From NCBI RefSeq assembly GCF_016908115.1, contig NZ_JAFBDH010000003.1, positions 62,001 through 126,000 on the forward strand: a stretch of DNA of 64,000 bases. The letters are read 5' to 3'. A model generated the notes under the pieces. It was given only the letters and a program-made list of their open reading frames with translations. It was not told the DNA's origin and searched no databases. Below are positions 9,163 through 17,335 of the stretch, piece after piece. This DNA is from Peptoniphilus gorbachii. GTDB lineage: Bacteria; Bacillota; Clostridia; Tissierellales; Peptoniphilaceae. How positions within the stretch are numbered: the first letter of the stretch is position 1; each line of letters opens with the position of its first letter. The translations under genes and the position numbers were made by a program.

Positions 9163-9842
9163 TTAAGGCAATTTTATTTGACAAAGATGGAACTCTACTC
9201 AAATTTTCAGATATTTGGGTAGATTCAATTGTAAAATTTTTAAATGAAAAAAATTTAAGTGAAGATAAAAAGAAAAAGCTATTTAAGAAAATTGGTGTTA
9301 AGGAAAATAATGAAGTGGAAGAAAATTCCATTTTATCATCAGAAACAGTAAAGGACTTGGCTCTTATTTTTTCAGAATTTTTAGATGGAGAAATAGATGA
9401 AATATATAGGGAAATCGACGACTTTCTTTTAGAATTTTTAAAGGAAAATAAAGAAGAAATAGTAGAAACTTGCGACCTAAAAAATTTATTTAGTGATTTA
9501 AAAAGTAGAGGCATAATTATTGGACTTTTCACATCAGATAACTTTAGAAATGCAAAATTTTCTATGGAATACTTAAAATTAAATGATTTTATAGATTTTT
9601 ATGCAGCTGCAGATTTATATGAAAAGAAACCTAGCACTGAAAGTCTTGAAATTTTTAAAGAAAAATATTCTCTAAGGGATGAAGAAATTATTATTGTTGG
9701 TGATTCTAAAGTTGATATGATTTTTGGAAAGGACACCATAAAACTTGGCGTCTTGTGTGGCACAGGTTCAAGAGAAATGCTTTTGAAGTACACAGAAAAT
9801 ATAGCAGAAGATCCAAGGGGAGTTTTAAAACTTATCTCATAA
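9159..9842 (+). CDS. HAD-superfamily hydrolase (phosphoglycolate phosphatase-like)
   Basis: HAD phosphatase of about 227 residues. Motif I is LFDKDGTLL at the N terminus (catalytic Asp pair), motif II GLFTSDN, motif III lysine in YEKKPSTE and motif IV VGDSKVDM. A helical cap lies between motifs I and II. The start ATG 9159 overlaps the stop of the PHP gene (ATGA), so the two are translationally coupled. The substrate is unknown; linkage suggests dephosphorylation of a product made by the PHP enzyme. Confidence 0.85.
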   Translation: MIKAILFDKDGTLLKFSDIWVDSIVKFLNEKNLSEDKKKKLFKKIGVKENNEVEENSILSSETVKDLALIFSEFLDGEIDEIYREIDDFLLEFLKENKEEIVETCDLKNLFSDLKSRGIIIGLFTSDNFRNAKFSMEYLKLNDFIDFYAAADLYEKKPSTESLEIFKEKYSLRDEEIIIVGDSKVDMIFGKDTIKLGVLCGTGSREMLLKYTENIAEDPRGVLKLIS

Positions 9843-9879
9843 TAATTTAAATAAAAAATATAGCAAGAAAAAAACTTGC

Positions 9880-9906
9880 AAAAAAATAAGGGCTCCAAGA
9901 GCCCTT
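9880..9906. terminator. Shared terminator between HAD gene and rplY
   Basis: Stem AAGGGCTC / GAGCCCTT (9888-9895 with 9899-9906), 3-base loop. On the minus strand it is followed by a T-rich tract and ends the rplY transcript; on the plus strand only a short TTTT follows. Confidence 0.8.
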
Positions 9907-9918
9907 TTAAAATACAAA

Positions 9919-10554
9919 TTATTCTTCAGTTTCTTCTTTTGCTTCAGTTTCAGAAACAGTAGGAACTTCAGCAGAAGCTTCTTCTCCTTCTTCTGGTTCT
10001 TTTTCTTCTGTTGGTTCAACAAGAGTTGCAACAGTTTCTTCAGAATCAACTTCGATTTTAATATTTTCATCGCCATAAATATCAAGATCAGCAACAGTTA
10101 CTACATCGCCAATTTGCATATCAACAACATTAACAATTGCTTCAGATGGAAGATATTTTGGAAGACAAGTTACAGTTACTTCATTTAATACTTGGATTAA
10201 TGAAGAAGGTTGAACCTTAACTTCATCTCTACCTTCAAGAACAACTGGTACTTCAACACTAAGTTCAGTGTTCATATCAACTTCATATAAGTCAAAGTGA
10301 ACCATTGCATTTTTAATGTGGTGCATTTGAACTTCTTTGAAAAGAACAGAAGTAGGTTCACCATCAACTTCGATTTCAAAGATGTTTGAATATCCTTCAT
10401 CAGAAAAAGCTTTTAATAAATCTTTTTCAAGACCTGATAATAATTTAGCTTCATTTCCCTTTGAATAAAGAACTCCAGGAACTTCACCATTAGCTCTAAG
10501 TTTATCAACTTTGTTTTTACCTTTAGATTCTCTTTTGTTTAAAACTAATTTCAT
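9919..10554 (-). CDS. rplY: Ribosomal protein bL25 / general stress protein Ctc
   Basis: 5S rRNA-binding protein of the large subunit, long (TL5/Ctc) form of 211 residues. The N-terminal L25 domain (LNKRESKGKNKVDKLRANG, GVLYSKG) is followed by the Ctc beta domain and a highly acidic tail rich in Glu from about residue 180. The start is ATG 10554 with GGAGG 6-7 bp upstream; the TTG at 10566 overlaps that site and is rejected. It lies 15 bp downstream of mnmA on the same strand and is probably co-transcribed with it. Confidence 0.95.
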   Translation of the reverse strand: MKLVLNKRESKGKNKVDKLRANGEVPGVLYSKGNEAKLLSGLEKDLLKAFSDEGYSNIFEIEVDGEPTSVLFKEVQMHHIKNAMVHFDLYEVDMNTELSVEVPVVLEGRDEVKVQPSSLIQVLNEVTVTCLPKYLPSEAIVNVVDMQIGDVVTVADLDIYGDENIKIEVDSEETVATLVEPTEEKEPEEGEEASAEVPTVSETEAKEETEE

Positions 10555-10569
10555 ATATACCTCCAAAAA

Positions 10570-11631
10570 TTATTTTATAATACCTGAACCAAGACATACA
10601 TCGCCTTGATAAAAAACACATACTTGACCAGGTGTAACACCCTTAAGTGGTTTTTTCAGTTTAACAACATATTTACCTTTATTATTTTCTAATGTCGCTT
10701 CTTCATCCTTTGCTCTATATCTTATTTTAACAGATAAATCTATAGGTAGAGAAGGATTTTCTGTAATCCAAAAAATATCTTCGACTTCAAATTCATCTTT
10801 ATAAAGCACAGGATTATTAATACCTTGAGCAACAATTAAAAGATTGTTTTTTAAATCTTTGTCGGCAACGAAGAAGGGTTCACCACTTCCAACGCCGCCA
10901 ATGCCAATCCCACGCCTTTGACCTATTGTGTAGTGCATAAGACCAGAATGTTCTCCAATTACCTTGCCCTTTTCGTCCACAATTTTACCAGGTTTAGTAA
11001 AAAGAAATTGATCTAAAAATTCATTAAAATCTCTTTCGCCAATAAAACAGATTCCAGTAGAATCTTTTTTTGAAGCAGTAGAGAGCTTATATTTTTCAGC
11101 AATGCGCCTTACTTCAGCCTTATTTAAATCACCAACAGGGAAGAGAGTTTTTGCAAGTGCTTCTGACTTAACTCTTGACAAAAAATAAGACTGATCCTTA
11201 TTTAGATCGGCACCCTTTAAAAGATAAGTTTTCCCATCAATTTTTTTTGTTCTGGCATAATGTCCCATTGCAATATAGTCAGCATCAAAATCCATTGCAT
11301 AGTCAAGAAAGGCCTTGAACTTAATTTCAGTATTGCACATTACATCTGGATTGGGAGTTCTGCCTTTTTTGTATTCACTAAGGAAGTAAGAAAAAACTCT
11401 ATCTCTATATTCTTTTTCAAAATTGACAGTAAAATATTTAATGTCAAGTTGTGAACAGACAGAGACAACATCAATGTAATCTTCTCTTGCAGTGCACATT
11501 CCGTCATCTTCAGCCCAGTTTCTCATAAAGACAGCTGTAACATCATATCCAGCTTCCTTTAAAAGAATTGCAGACACGGATGAATCCACGCCGCCACTCA
11601 TTCCGAGAATGACTTTTTTGTTTTTTTGCAT
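10570..11631 (-). CDS. mnmA: tRNA-specific 2-thiouridylase MnmA
   Basis: Installs the 2-thio group on U34 of tRNA-Lys, -Glu and -Gln, with sulfur relayed from a cysteine desulfurase. It has the PP-loop GMSGGVDSS at the N terminus, the catalytic cysteine in PDVMCNTEIKF and the second in TGICFIGERDF, plus HYTIGQRRG. The start is ATG 11631 with GGAGG upstream, giving 353 residues, the usual length; the longer reading from 11697 adds a hydrophobic stretch not found in the family. A TATAAT-like -10 lies upstream within that stretch. Confidence 0.96.
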   Translation of the reverse strand: MQKNKKVILGMSGGVDSSVSAILLKEAGYDVTAVFMRNWAEDDGMCTAREDYIDVVSVCSQLDIKYFTVNFEKEYRDRVFSYFLSEYKKGRTPNPDVMCNTEIKFKAFLDYAMDFDADYIAMGHYARTKKIDGKTYLLKGADLNKDQSYFLSRVKSEALAKTLFPVGDLNKAEVRRIAEKYKLSTASKKDSTGICFIGERDFNEFLDQFLFTKPGKIVDEKGKVIGEHSGLMHYTIGQRRGIGIGGVGSGEPFFVADKDLKNNLLIVAQGINNPVLYKDEFEVEDIFWITENPSLPIDLSVKIRYRAKDEEATLENNKGKYVVKLKKPLKGVTPGQVCVFYQGDVCLGSGIIK

Positions 11632-11866
11632 CAATACCTCCAATCCACTTAATAACAATACATAATTATACAATAGTTCGCTTGAAAAATCTAGCATTAT
11701 TTAACAAAATACAAGATTATAGACACATTTGAAGAAAATAAAAATTTCAAAAAAGCTACTATAAAAATATTTTTTATAAAAATAAAATATATAAAAAAAT
11801 TTCAAAAAAAATTACTGTAATATTTATTGACAAAGAAAAATTTATGGAGTAAAATTATAGATTTAT

Positions 11867-11895
11867 TTGACAGAAATTTATTTTTATAGTATAAT
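11867..11895 (+). promoter_or_regulatory. Consensus sigma-A promoter of veg
   Basis: TTGACA (11867-11872), 17-bp spacer, TATAAT (11890-11895): a perfect-consensus promoter, as known for the very strongly expressed veg gene of Bacillus. Confidence 0.93.
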
Positions 11896-11934
11896 GAACA
11901 AGTATTAAAAGTCTTTGGAAGGAATGGGTATCAA

Positions 11935-12201
11935 ATGAATCAAATGCAATTAATAAAGAAAGAGCTTGAAAACCATATAGGAAAAAAAGTTATTGTAAAG
12001 GCCAATAAAGGCAGAAAAAAAATTGTCACTCGCAAGGGAGTTTTAAAGGCAATTTATCCAAGTCTTTTTGTACTTGAAGTCTTTAATGGAGAAGAGCTTG
12101 TTACTGCAAGTTATACTTACTCTGATGTACTTACTTCTACTGTAAAAGTTACAGTTTTAGATGAAGATGTAAGTTATAAAGACGCAAAGATGATTTCGTA
12201 A
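11935..12201 (+). CDS. veg: Veg family protein
   Basis: Small conserved Firmicutes protein of 88 residues, linked in Bacillus to stimulation of biofilm formation and spore outgrowth. The Veg core is clear: HIGKKVIVKANKGRKK, the RKGVLKAIYPSLFVLE segment and a C-terminal SYTYSDVLT. It is driven by a perfect-consensus promoter and closed by its own terminator. The ispE neighbour downstream is conserved in Firmicutes. GGAAGG lies 12 bp before the ATG; ATG 11944 in frame is an alternative. Confidence 0.93.
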   Translation: MNQMQLIKKELENHIGKKVIVKANKGRKKIVTRKGVLKAIYPSLFVLEVFNGEELVTASYTYSDVLTSTVKVTVLDEDVSYKDAKMIS

Positions 12202-12232
12202 AATAAGTGCTGCTTAGGCAGCTTATTTTTTT
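12202..12232 (+). terminator. Terminator of veg
   Basis: AATAAG-TG-CTGC / GCAG-CTTATT hairpin with a 2-base bulge and TTAG loop, followed by a seven-T run, directly after the veg stop. Confidence 0.85.
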
Positions 12233-12332
12233 GCCCAAATTTAATTTTGTTAAAAATTTTTTAATATTAAATCTAGACTTTACAATGATGCAAAAAAATA
12301 AATTATGAATTATAATTAACTTGAGGTGTATT

Positions 12333-13178
12333 ATGATTAAAAAAAAGGCTCATGCAAAGTTAAATTTATCTCTTGATGTTCTGGGAGAAATAGATGGAGG
12401 ATACCACGAAATAAAGACCTTAATGGTAATGACAGATCTATATGACGAGATGACTTTTACTAAGAGTAATAGACTAGAAATAATACCAGAATTTTCCTTT
12501 AATTATAAAGATAATTTAATATATAAAGCTTATGAAATCTTAAAAGAAAAAGTGGGCTATGATCTTCCCTTTAAAGTTGAGATTAAAAAAAATATTCCTA
12601 TTGCAGCAGGTCTTGCTGGTGGAACATCTAATGGAGCACAAACTTTTTACGCCTTAAATGAGCTTTACGATTTAAAAATTCCAAAATCTGAACTTATAGA
12701 AATTTCAAAAATTCTTGGAGCAGATTTTACATATATGATGACTGGTGGAACAAAAATAGCGGAGGGAATAGGAGATATTTTAAAAAGCCTAAGGCCAATT
12801 GAACTTGAAAATGTTTTAATCATAAACCCTGGCTACGGCGTATCAACAAAAGAAGTCTACCAAAAAATAAAAATTGAGGAAAAGAGAATTGATTTTTCTA
12901 ACATTTTAGAGGGTCTTTATAATTTAGACATAGAAAAATTAAATTTTTATCTAAGAAATAAAATGGAAGATGTTGTTTTTAAGATGCACCCAGATTTATT
13001 GGAGATAAAAAATAAATTGAGATCCTTTAATTCGGCTGCTCTTATGAGTGGAAGTGGTGCCAGCATATTTGGAATTTTTCAAGATAAAAAATCCCTGGAA
13101 GAAGCTTATCTATATTTTAAAAAAATTTATAAGTATACATACAAAGTAAGAGTAGGTGAAGGCTTTGGCAGTTTTTGA
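12333..13178 (+). CDS. ispE: 4-diphosphocytidyl-2-C-methyl-D-erythritol kinase IspE
   Basis: GHMP kinase of the non-mevalonate (MEP) isoprenoid pathway that phosphorylates CDP-ME at the 2-hydroxyl. The substrate motif AHAKLNLSLDVLG is N-terminal, the ATP loop IPIAAGLAGGTSNGA is near residue 90, and the GHMP C-terminal motif LMSGSGASIFGIF is near residue 245. The start is ATG 12333 with GAGGTG four bases upstream; the TTG at 12321 precedes that site. The protein is 281 residues, normal. Its 3' end overlaps the next gene by up to 23 bp. Confidence 0.95.
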   Translation: MIKKKAHAKLNLSLDVLGEIDGGYHEIKTLMVMTDLYDEMTFTKSNRLEIIPEFSFNYKDNLIYKAYEILKEKVGYDLPFKVEIKKNIPIAAGLAGGTSNGAQTFYALNELYDLKIPKSELIEISKILGADFTYMMTGGTKIAEGIGDILKSLRPIELENVLIINPGYGVSTKEVYQKIKIEEKRIDFSNILEGLYNLDIEKLNFYLRNKMEDVVFKMHPDLLEIKNKLRSFNSAALMSGSGASIFGIFQDKKSLEEAYLYFKKIYKYTYKVRVGEGFGSF

Positions 13179-13905
13179 CACAGGTCCTGGCATTGTAGGA
13201 CTTTATGAAGTAAAAAGAGACTATTTAAACTATTATGTTGATGACAAATTTGAATATTATGGGCTTTACAAAAGAGATGCTGTAAATGCTCGAATAGAAT
13301 TTTTGCAAAAATTTTTTAAAAAGGATAAAAAGATTTATGTCTTGGATTTTGATGCCATAAATTTTTTTAAGGATAATGATAAAGCAGAATTTGGAGAAAG
13401 GGCATTAAAAAAACATTTAAAGGATAAAAAAATCTTGTGTCTAGGGACAAAACTCACTTCATCTGAAAAAACTTTAGAAAATTTTACAGATTCAGATGTT
13501 TTATATATAGATGTGCCACTACTTATAAATGCTTGTAACGATGGAATTGCTGATGAAATTCTTAAAATGATCTCAGAGGAATATTTTTCCTCTTTAGATT
13601 TAAGCTCCTTTGATTTAATTTTTTTGGCTTCAAGTGGACTTCATTTAAAAAAAGATTTTTTCATAAAATATTTTGATTTAGAAAAAACTGGCACTGAAAT
13701 TTTTTCCAATACTGATGCCATTTTAGAAGATTATAACTACAAAAAGGAAAATTACATAAGAGATTATTTTTATGTGACAGGCTCAAAAAGAGAATTTTAC
13801 TCTAGAGCAGAAAAGCATTTGAGAGAAAAGAATATTTTAAAGGATGGAGAACTTTTAAATGTTTCTTATTTTTTAAAAAAGGGCAATAAAAAAAGTCCCA
13901 AATAA
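13156..13905 (+). CDS. Glutamate racemase-like protein lacking catalytic cysteines
   Basis: About 249 residues that align by eye along the whole length of MurI/RacE: FDTGPGIVGL for the DSGVGGLTV loop, VLDFDAI where racemases have VIACNTA, DKKILCLGT for the second-domain opening, LIFLASSGLHLKK for LILGCTHYPILK, and YVTGSKREFYSRAE for the C-terminal TTG motif. Both catalytic cysteine positions are lost. The only two cysteines (about residues 96 and 127) do not fall at those places. A start at TTG 13165, behind AGGTGAAGG, is as likely as GTG 13156. The gene overlaps ispE, so the two are co-expressed. The function is unknown; a binding or regulatory pseudoenzyme is an inference. Confidence 0.72.
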   Translation: MKALAVFDTGPGIVGLYEVKRDYLNYYVDDKFEYYGLYKRDAVNARIEFLQKFFKKDKKIYVLDFDAINFFKDNDKAEFGERALKKHLKDKKILCLGTKLTSSEKTLENFTDSDVLYIDVPLLINACNDGIADEILKMISEEYFSSLDLSSFDLIFLASSGLHLKKDFFIKYFDLEKTGTEIFSNTDAILEDYNYKKENYIRDYFYVTGSKREFYSRAEKHLREKNILKDGELLNVSYFLKKGNKKSPK

Positions 13906-13913
13906 ATGGGACT
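13887..13913 (-). terminator. Terminator of the tRNA-Ser/SRP RNA transcript
   Basis: On the minus strand AGTCCCA / TGGGACT (7 bp, 6-base loop) followed by seven T, just downstream of the SRP RNA 3' end. The stop codon of the racemase-like gene on the opposite strand lies within this hairpin. Confidence 0.88.
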
Positions 13914-13920
13914 ATATGTA

Positions 13921-14187
13921 GCCATGCACCCAATATCGAAAATTAACCTCACACGTTACCCTTACAGTTAGCTCAAATTAGGCGACCCTTGCGGCACACA
14001 AAAGATCTTACTTAGTGCTGCTTCGATCAAGATCTGACACGGTTCATAAGTTTCTGTTGCGCAGGACCCAATCATCAACACCACTTATAAGGGGCAGACT
14101 GCAAAATTAAAGTCCTCCAATGGGAATTCAGCCCTGCTGTAGCGAATTGCAGGTACAGGACATCGCTAATTTCCCGCTTAGCATGGC
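13921..14187 (-). ncRNA. ffs: Signal recognition particle RNA, large (Firmicutes) type
   Basis: 267-nt RNA with 5' GCCATGCTAAGCGGG and 3' GGGTGCATGGC, which pair to close the molecule. The Alu domain (GCTAAGCGGGAAATTAGCG, then CTGCAATTCGCTACAGCAGGG), the linker GGGTCCTGCGCAAC, and the Ffh-binding helix 8 with GTGTCAG and GAAGCAGCACTAAG are all recognisable against the Bacteria_large_SRP consensus. The apical loop is atypical: where most bacteria have the GGAA tetraloop in a C/G-closed stem, this reads TCTTGATCGA. It lies 2 bp after the CCA of tRNA-Ser and shares its promoter and terminator. Confidence 0.95.
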
Positions 14188-14189
14188 GA

Positions 14190-14279
14190 TGGCGGAGAGA
14201 GGGGGATTCGAACCCCCGATACATTTTCATGTATACTCGCTTTCCAGGCGGGCTCCTTCAGCCTCTCGGACATCTCTCC
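14190..14279 (-). tRNA. tRNA-Ser (GGA anticodon)
   Basis: Class II tRNA: acceptor GGAGAGA / TCTCTCC, anticodon loop CTGGAAA with anticodon GGA, a long variable arm, T-loop GTTCGAATC, discriminator G and genomically encoded CCA (14190-14192). The anticodon stem has one C-A mismatch at its second pair (CCCGC / GCGAG). It is transcribed from its own consensus promoter and runs straight into SRP RNA. Confidence 0.96.
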
Positions 14280-14294
14280 ATAGCCTAGAAAATT

Positions 14295-14323
14295 ATTTTA
14301 CAGTAGATTTACAAAATTGTCAA
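14295..14323 (-). promoter_or_regulatory. Promoter of the tRNA-Ser/SRP RNA transcript
   Basis: Minus strand TTGACA (14323-14318), 17-bp spacer, TAAAAT (14300-14295); transcription would start a few bases before tRNA-Ser. No promoter separates the tRNA from SRP RNA. Confidence 0.85.
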
Positions 14324-14338
14324 GAATAAGGTGATATA

Positions 14339-15325
14339 TTGAAAACGAAGGATATTGTATTAAAAGAATTAGAAAAAAATAGAGCAAATTATATTTCTGG
14401 TCAAGAATTAGCAGAAAAATTAAATATTTCAAGAACTGCAATTTGGAAGGCAATAAATACTTTAAAGGAAAGTGGCTTTCAAATTGAGTCGCAAACAAAA
14501 CTAGGCTACAAACTTTTGGAGAAGGATGACAAATTATCTGAGGAAGGAATAAGAAAGGGACTTAGGGAAGAATTAAAGGACATTGATATAATTGTCTATG
14601 ACGAAATAGATTCAACTAACACTGAAGCCAAGAGGAGACTTTATTCAAGTGATGTAAAAGATTTTACTGTAATAGTTTCTGACATGCAAAAGGGTGGACG
14701 TGGAAGAACAGGAAAGAGTTTCGCATCACCTAAGGGCAGTGGAGTTTACTTTAGCATAATTCTTCACCCTAAAGATTTTTATGATTTTTCTTATTTTGAT
14801 TTGACAACAGTTAAGGCAGCTGTCGCTGTGGTAGAGGGAATAAAAGAAGCAACAGGAAAAGTTGCACAAATAAAGTGGGTAAATGACTTGTTTATTAATG
14901 GCAGAAAAATTTGTGGAATTTTATCTGAGCTTGATGCAGATTTTGAATCCAGAAGTGTGAAATCTGTAATTGTTGGCATTGGAATAAATGTAAATGAGCC
15001 AAAGGACGACAGTTTTAAAGATTTAAAGGACATTGCAGGTTATATTGGAACTGATGTTATAAGAAATGAAATTTTATCAAGCATTTTAAATGCCTTTTAT
15101 GAAAATAATTATGAAAAAAAAGATAAGGAAATTATTGAATATTATAAGACCCATTCCCTAGTAATTGGAAAAGATCTAACTTTTGAATTAAATGGTAAAA
15201 AATATACTGCCAAGGGTGTTGATATTAACGACAAGGGCAATTTAATTGTAGACACAGGAGAAAAAAGAATTACTCTTTCTAGTGGCGAAGTTTCTATAAA
15301 AGGAGATTTTTATAAAAAGGGATAA
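14339..15325 (+). CDS. birA: Bifunctional biotin-protein ligase / biotin operon repressor BirA
   Basis: Activates biotin to biotinyl-AMP, transfers it to carboxylase lysines, and as the dimeric holorepressor controls biotin genes. It has an N-terminal winged helix (LNISRTAIWKAINTL, residues about 27-41), the ligase loop GGRGRTGKSFASP, the KWVNDLFINGRKICGIL substrate motif and a C-terminal SH3-like cap. It is 328 residues, usual for the DNA-binding class. The TTG start has AGGTGA four bases upstream. The regulatory targets probably include the bioY operon at the start of the window. Confidence 0.95.
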   Translation: MKTKDIVLKELEKNRANYISGQELAEKLNISRTAIWKAINTLKESGFQIESQTKLGYKLLEKDDKLSEEGIRKGLREELKDIDIIVYDEIDSTNTEAKRRLYSSDVKDFTVIVSDMQKGGRGRTGKSFASPKGSGVYFSIILHPKDFYDFSYFDLTTVKAAVAVVEGIKEATGKVAQIKWVNDLFINGRKICGILSELDADFESRSVKSVIVGIGINVNEPKDDSFKDLKDIAGYIGTDVIRNEILSSILNAFYENNYEKKDKEIIEYYKTHSLVIGKDLTFELNGKKYTAKGVDINDKGNLIVDTGEKRITLSSGEVSIKGDFYKKG

Positions 15326-15377
15326 CTTTTAAATGCTTTTAAATTATAGTATAATTAAAGGAAGTTGAGGAGAAAAG

Positions 15378-16730
15378 ATGAAGAGCCCTTTGAAAAATGA
15401 AATTGATAAAGTAAAAAATTTAATTTCCTTTGGTATGCCTGCTCACAAGGGCAAAAATTTTTTTGATTTAGACATAAAAAGTGATTTGACAGAAATTTTA
15501 GACACAGATAATCTCCTAAATCCAAAGGGAGCAATTAAGGACCTTCACAGGGAAATAGAAAAACTTTTCACATCAAAGGAGTCCTTTATAACTACAAATG
15601 GATCTACTGGCGCACTTCACATTTCTATAGCTATGGCGACAAGAGCAAAAGATAAAATTTTAATCCAGAGAAATGCCCACAAGTCCATTTATAATGCTCT
15701 TCTTTTAAATGATTTAGAGCCAGTTTATTTAAATACAATTTATGACAAAAACAGGGCCATGTATTTTGGCATTGATGAAAAAGAGTTAAGAGATAAGATA
15801 GAAAAAAATAATATTTCTGCTTGTGTCTTAGTAAGTCCCAATTACTATGGCGGAATTTTAAAATTAAAAGAAATAATAAAAATTCTTCACGAAAAAAATA
15901 TTGCAGTAATTGTAGACGAAGCTCATGGGGCACATCTTTATTTTTCAGACTTAAAGAAATATTCTGCCCTAGATGCAGGAGCAGATTTAGTTATAAATTC
16001 TACTCACAAGATGATTCCGTCACTTACGCAAACTGCCCTAATTCACAGGGGAACAGATAGGTTTTCTCATGAAGAATTATTAAAGTATGTAAATATTTAT
16101 AACTCAACATCGCCATCTTATTTATTTATGCTTTCAATTGAAGCAGGTTTAAAATATATGGATGAAGTCGGAAGAATTGAGCTAAAAAATAGGACTAGAG
16201 ACCTTGAAAATTTAAAGAGAGATATTAATTATAATATTGACTTATATCATGAGTCAATAATAGGAAATGACCCCATGAAATTTTTATTTAGAATTGGGGA
16301 TATGAGTGGCGAAGAAGTTGTAGAAGATTTTTTAAAAAATAAAAATATAAGGCTTGAGATGGGAGACTTATATTACGCTCTTGCCATAATTTCTCCAATA
16401 AATACTAAAGAGGAAATAGAAAAATTAAGAAATGCAATTTTATCCTATAACAATTATAATTTTAAGAAAATTTTGCCCTTTAAATTTGATATTCCAAAGA
16501 TGGGACTAAGTCCAAGAGAAGCTAATTTATCTCAGGGAGAATATATTTCCTATAAGGATTCTTATGGAAGAATTTCCAAGGAAATTATTGCAGCTTATCC
16601 TCCAGGAGTGCCTCTTGTGAGTTTTGGTGAAATTATAGATAATAACGCGATAGAAAGCATTGAAAGATTTTTAAGAGAAGGAATAGAAGTAATTGGACTT
16701 CACAAAGATAAAATTGAGGTAGTTAAATGA
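15378..16730 (+). CDS. Orn/Lys/Arg decarboxylase-family PLP enzyme (YaaO-like)
   Basis: Fold-type I PLP enzyme of the SpeA/YaaO group, 450 residues. The N-terminal GMPAHKGKNF is the hallmark of the family; TTNGSTGALH binds cofactor phosphate, IVDEAHGAHL carries the aspartate, and the Schiff-base lysine lies in NSTHKMIPSLTQ. The C-terminal domain contains AAYPPGVPLV. It opens a Bacillus-like yaaO-tmk-darA-holB-ricT block and overlaps tmk by 4 bp. A TATAAT at 15350-15355 with a poor -35 may serve it. The substrate (arginine, lysine or ornithine) cannot be told; a biosynthetic polyamine role is usual for this short class. Confidence 0.88.
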   Translation: MKSPLKNEIDKVKNLISFGMPAHKGKNFFDLDIKSDLTEILDTDNLLNPKGAIKDLHREIEKLFTSKESFITTNGSTGALHISIAMATRAKDKILIQRNAHKSIYNALLLNDLEPVYLNTIYDKNRAMYFGIDEKELRDKIEKNNISACVLVSPNYYGGILKLKEIIKILHEKNIAVIVDEAHGAHLYFSDLKKYSALDAGADLVINSTHKMIPSLTQTALIHRGTDRFSHEELLKYVNIYNSTSPSYLFMLSIEAGLKYMDEVGRIELKNRTRDLENLKRDINYNIDLYHESIIGNDPMKFLFRIGDMSGEEVVEDFLKNKNIRLEMGDLYYALAIISPINTKEEIEKLRNAILSYNNYNFKKILPFKFDIPKMGLSPREANLSQGEYISYKDSYGRISKEIIAAYPPGVPLVSFGEIIDNNAIESIERFLREGIEVIGLHKDKIEVVK

Positions 16731-17335
16731 GTGCATTTATTACATTTGAAGGACCTGATGGGTCTGGAAAATCCACAATTTGCAATTTAGTTTATGAAGA
16801 ACTTTTAAAAAATAAAGTTAAAGCAATAAAAACTAGAGAACCTGGTGGAACAAGAATTTCTGAAAAAATTAGAGAAATCATACTAGATAAAGATTTAAGT
16901 GAAATGGACATGAGGACTGAAGCTCTTTTGTATTCTGCATCAAGAGCTCAACATACTTATGAAAAAATAATCCCTGCCTTAGAGGAGGGAACTACAGTTC
17001 TCTGTGAGAGATATGTCCTATCATCTCTTGCTTATCAAGGTTATGCAAGGGGTCAAAATTTGGAAGATATTCTTTCTATAAATAATTTTGCAACGGGAAG
17101 GATTAAGCCAGATATTGTCTTTGTTTTTAGAAGCAGGGGAGAAACTCTTAATAGAAAAGATGAGTCTTCTTATGACAGACTTGAAAGAGAGCCAGATGAA
17201 TTTCACAAAAAAGTTCGCGACTACTATAACAACTTGGAAAAAGAAGACAACTATTATTTTATAGATGTTAGTAAAAGTATTGAGGAAGTTTTTTGCGACT
17301 GCATGAAAGTTCTAAAAGAAAGGATGATTTTGTGA
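16727..17335 (+). CDS. tmk: Thymidylate kinase
   Basis: Phosphorylates dTMP to dTDP for DNA synthesis. It has P-loop GPDGSGKST at residues 9-17, the DR-type motif TREPGGT, LCERYVLSSLAYQG and a lid region near RKDESSYDRLE. It is 202 residues, normal. The start overlaps the stop of the decarboxylase gene (ATGA) with GAGGTAG upstream. The 3' end overlaps the GTG start of the first darA gene by 4 bp. Confidence 0.96.
   Translation: MSAFITFEGPDGSGKSTICNLVYEELLKNKVKAIKTREPGGTRISEKIREIILDKDLSEMDMRTEALLYSASRAQHTYEKIIPALEEGTTVLCERYVLSSLAYQGYARGQNLEDILSINNFATGRIKPDIVFVFRSRGETLNRKDESSYDRLEREPDEFHKKVRDYYNNLEKEDNYYFIDVSKSIEEVFCDCMKVLKERMIL

Noticed and set aside
9083-9532. 149-codon frame antisense to the PHP/HAD junction
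   Set aside because: It is antisense to two well-supported, translationally coupled genes and Ser/Phe/Lys-rich, as expected for a shadow frame.
14120-14329. Open frame of 69 codons on the plus strand, including AERGGFEPP
   Set aside because: It lies antisense to tRNA-Ser and SRP RNA; this peptide pattern is a well-known false prediction from the T-arm of tRNA genes.
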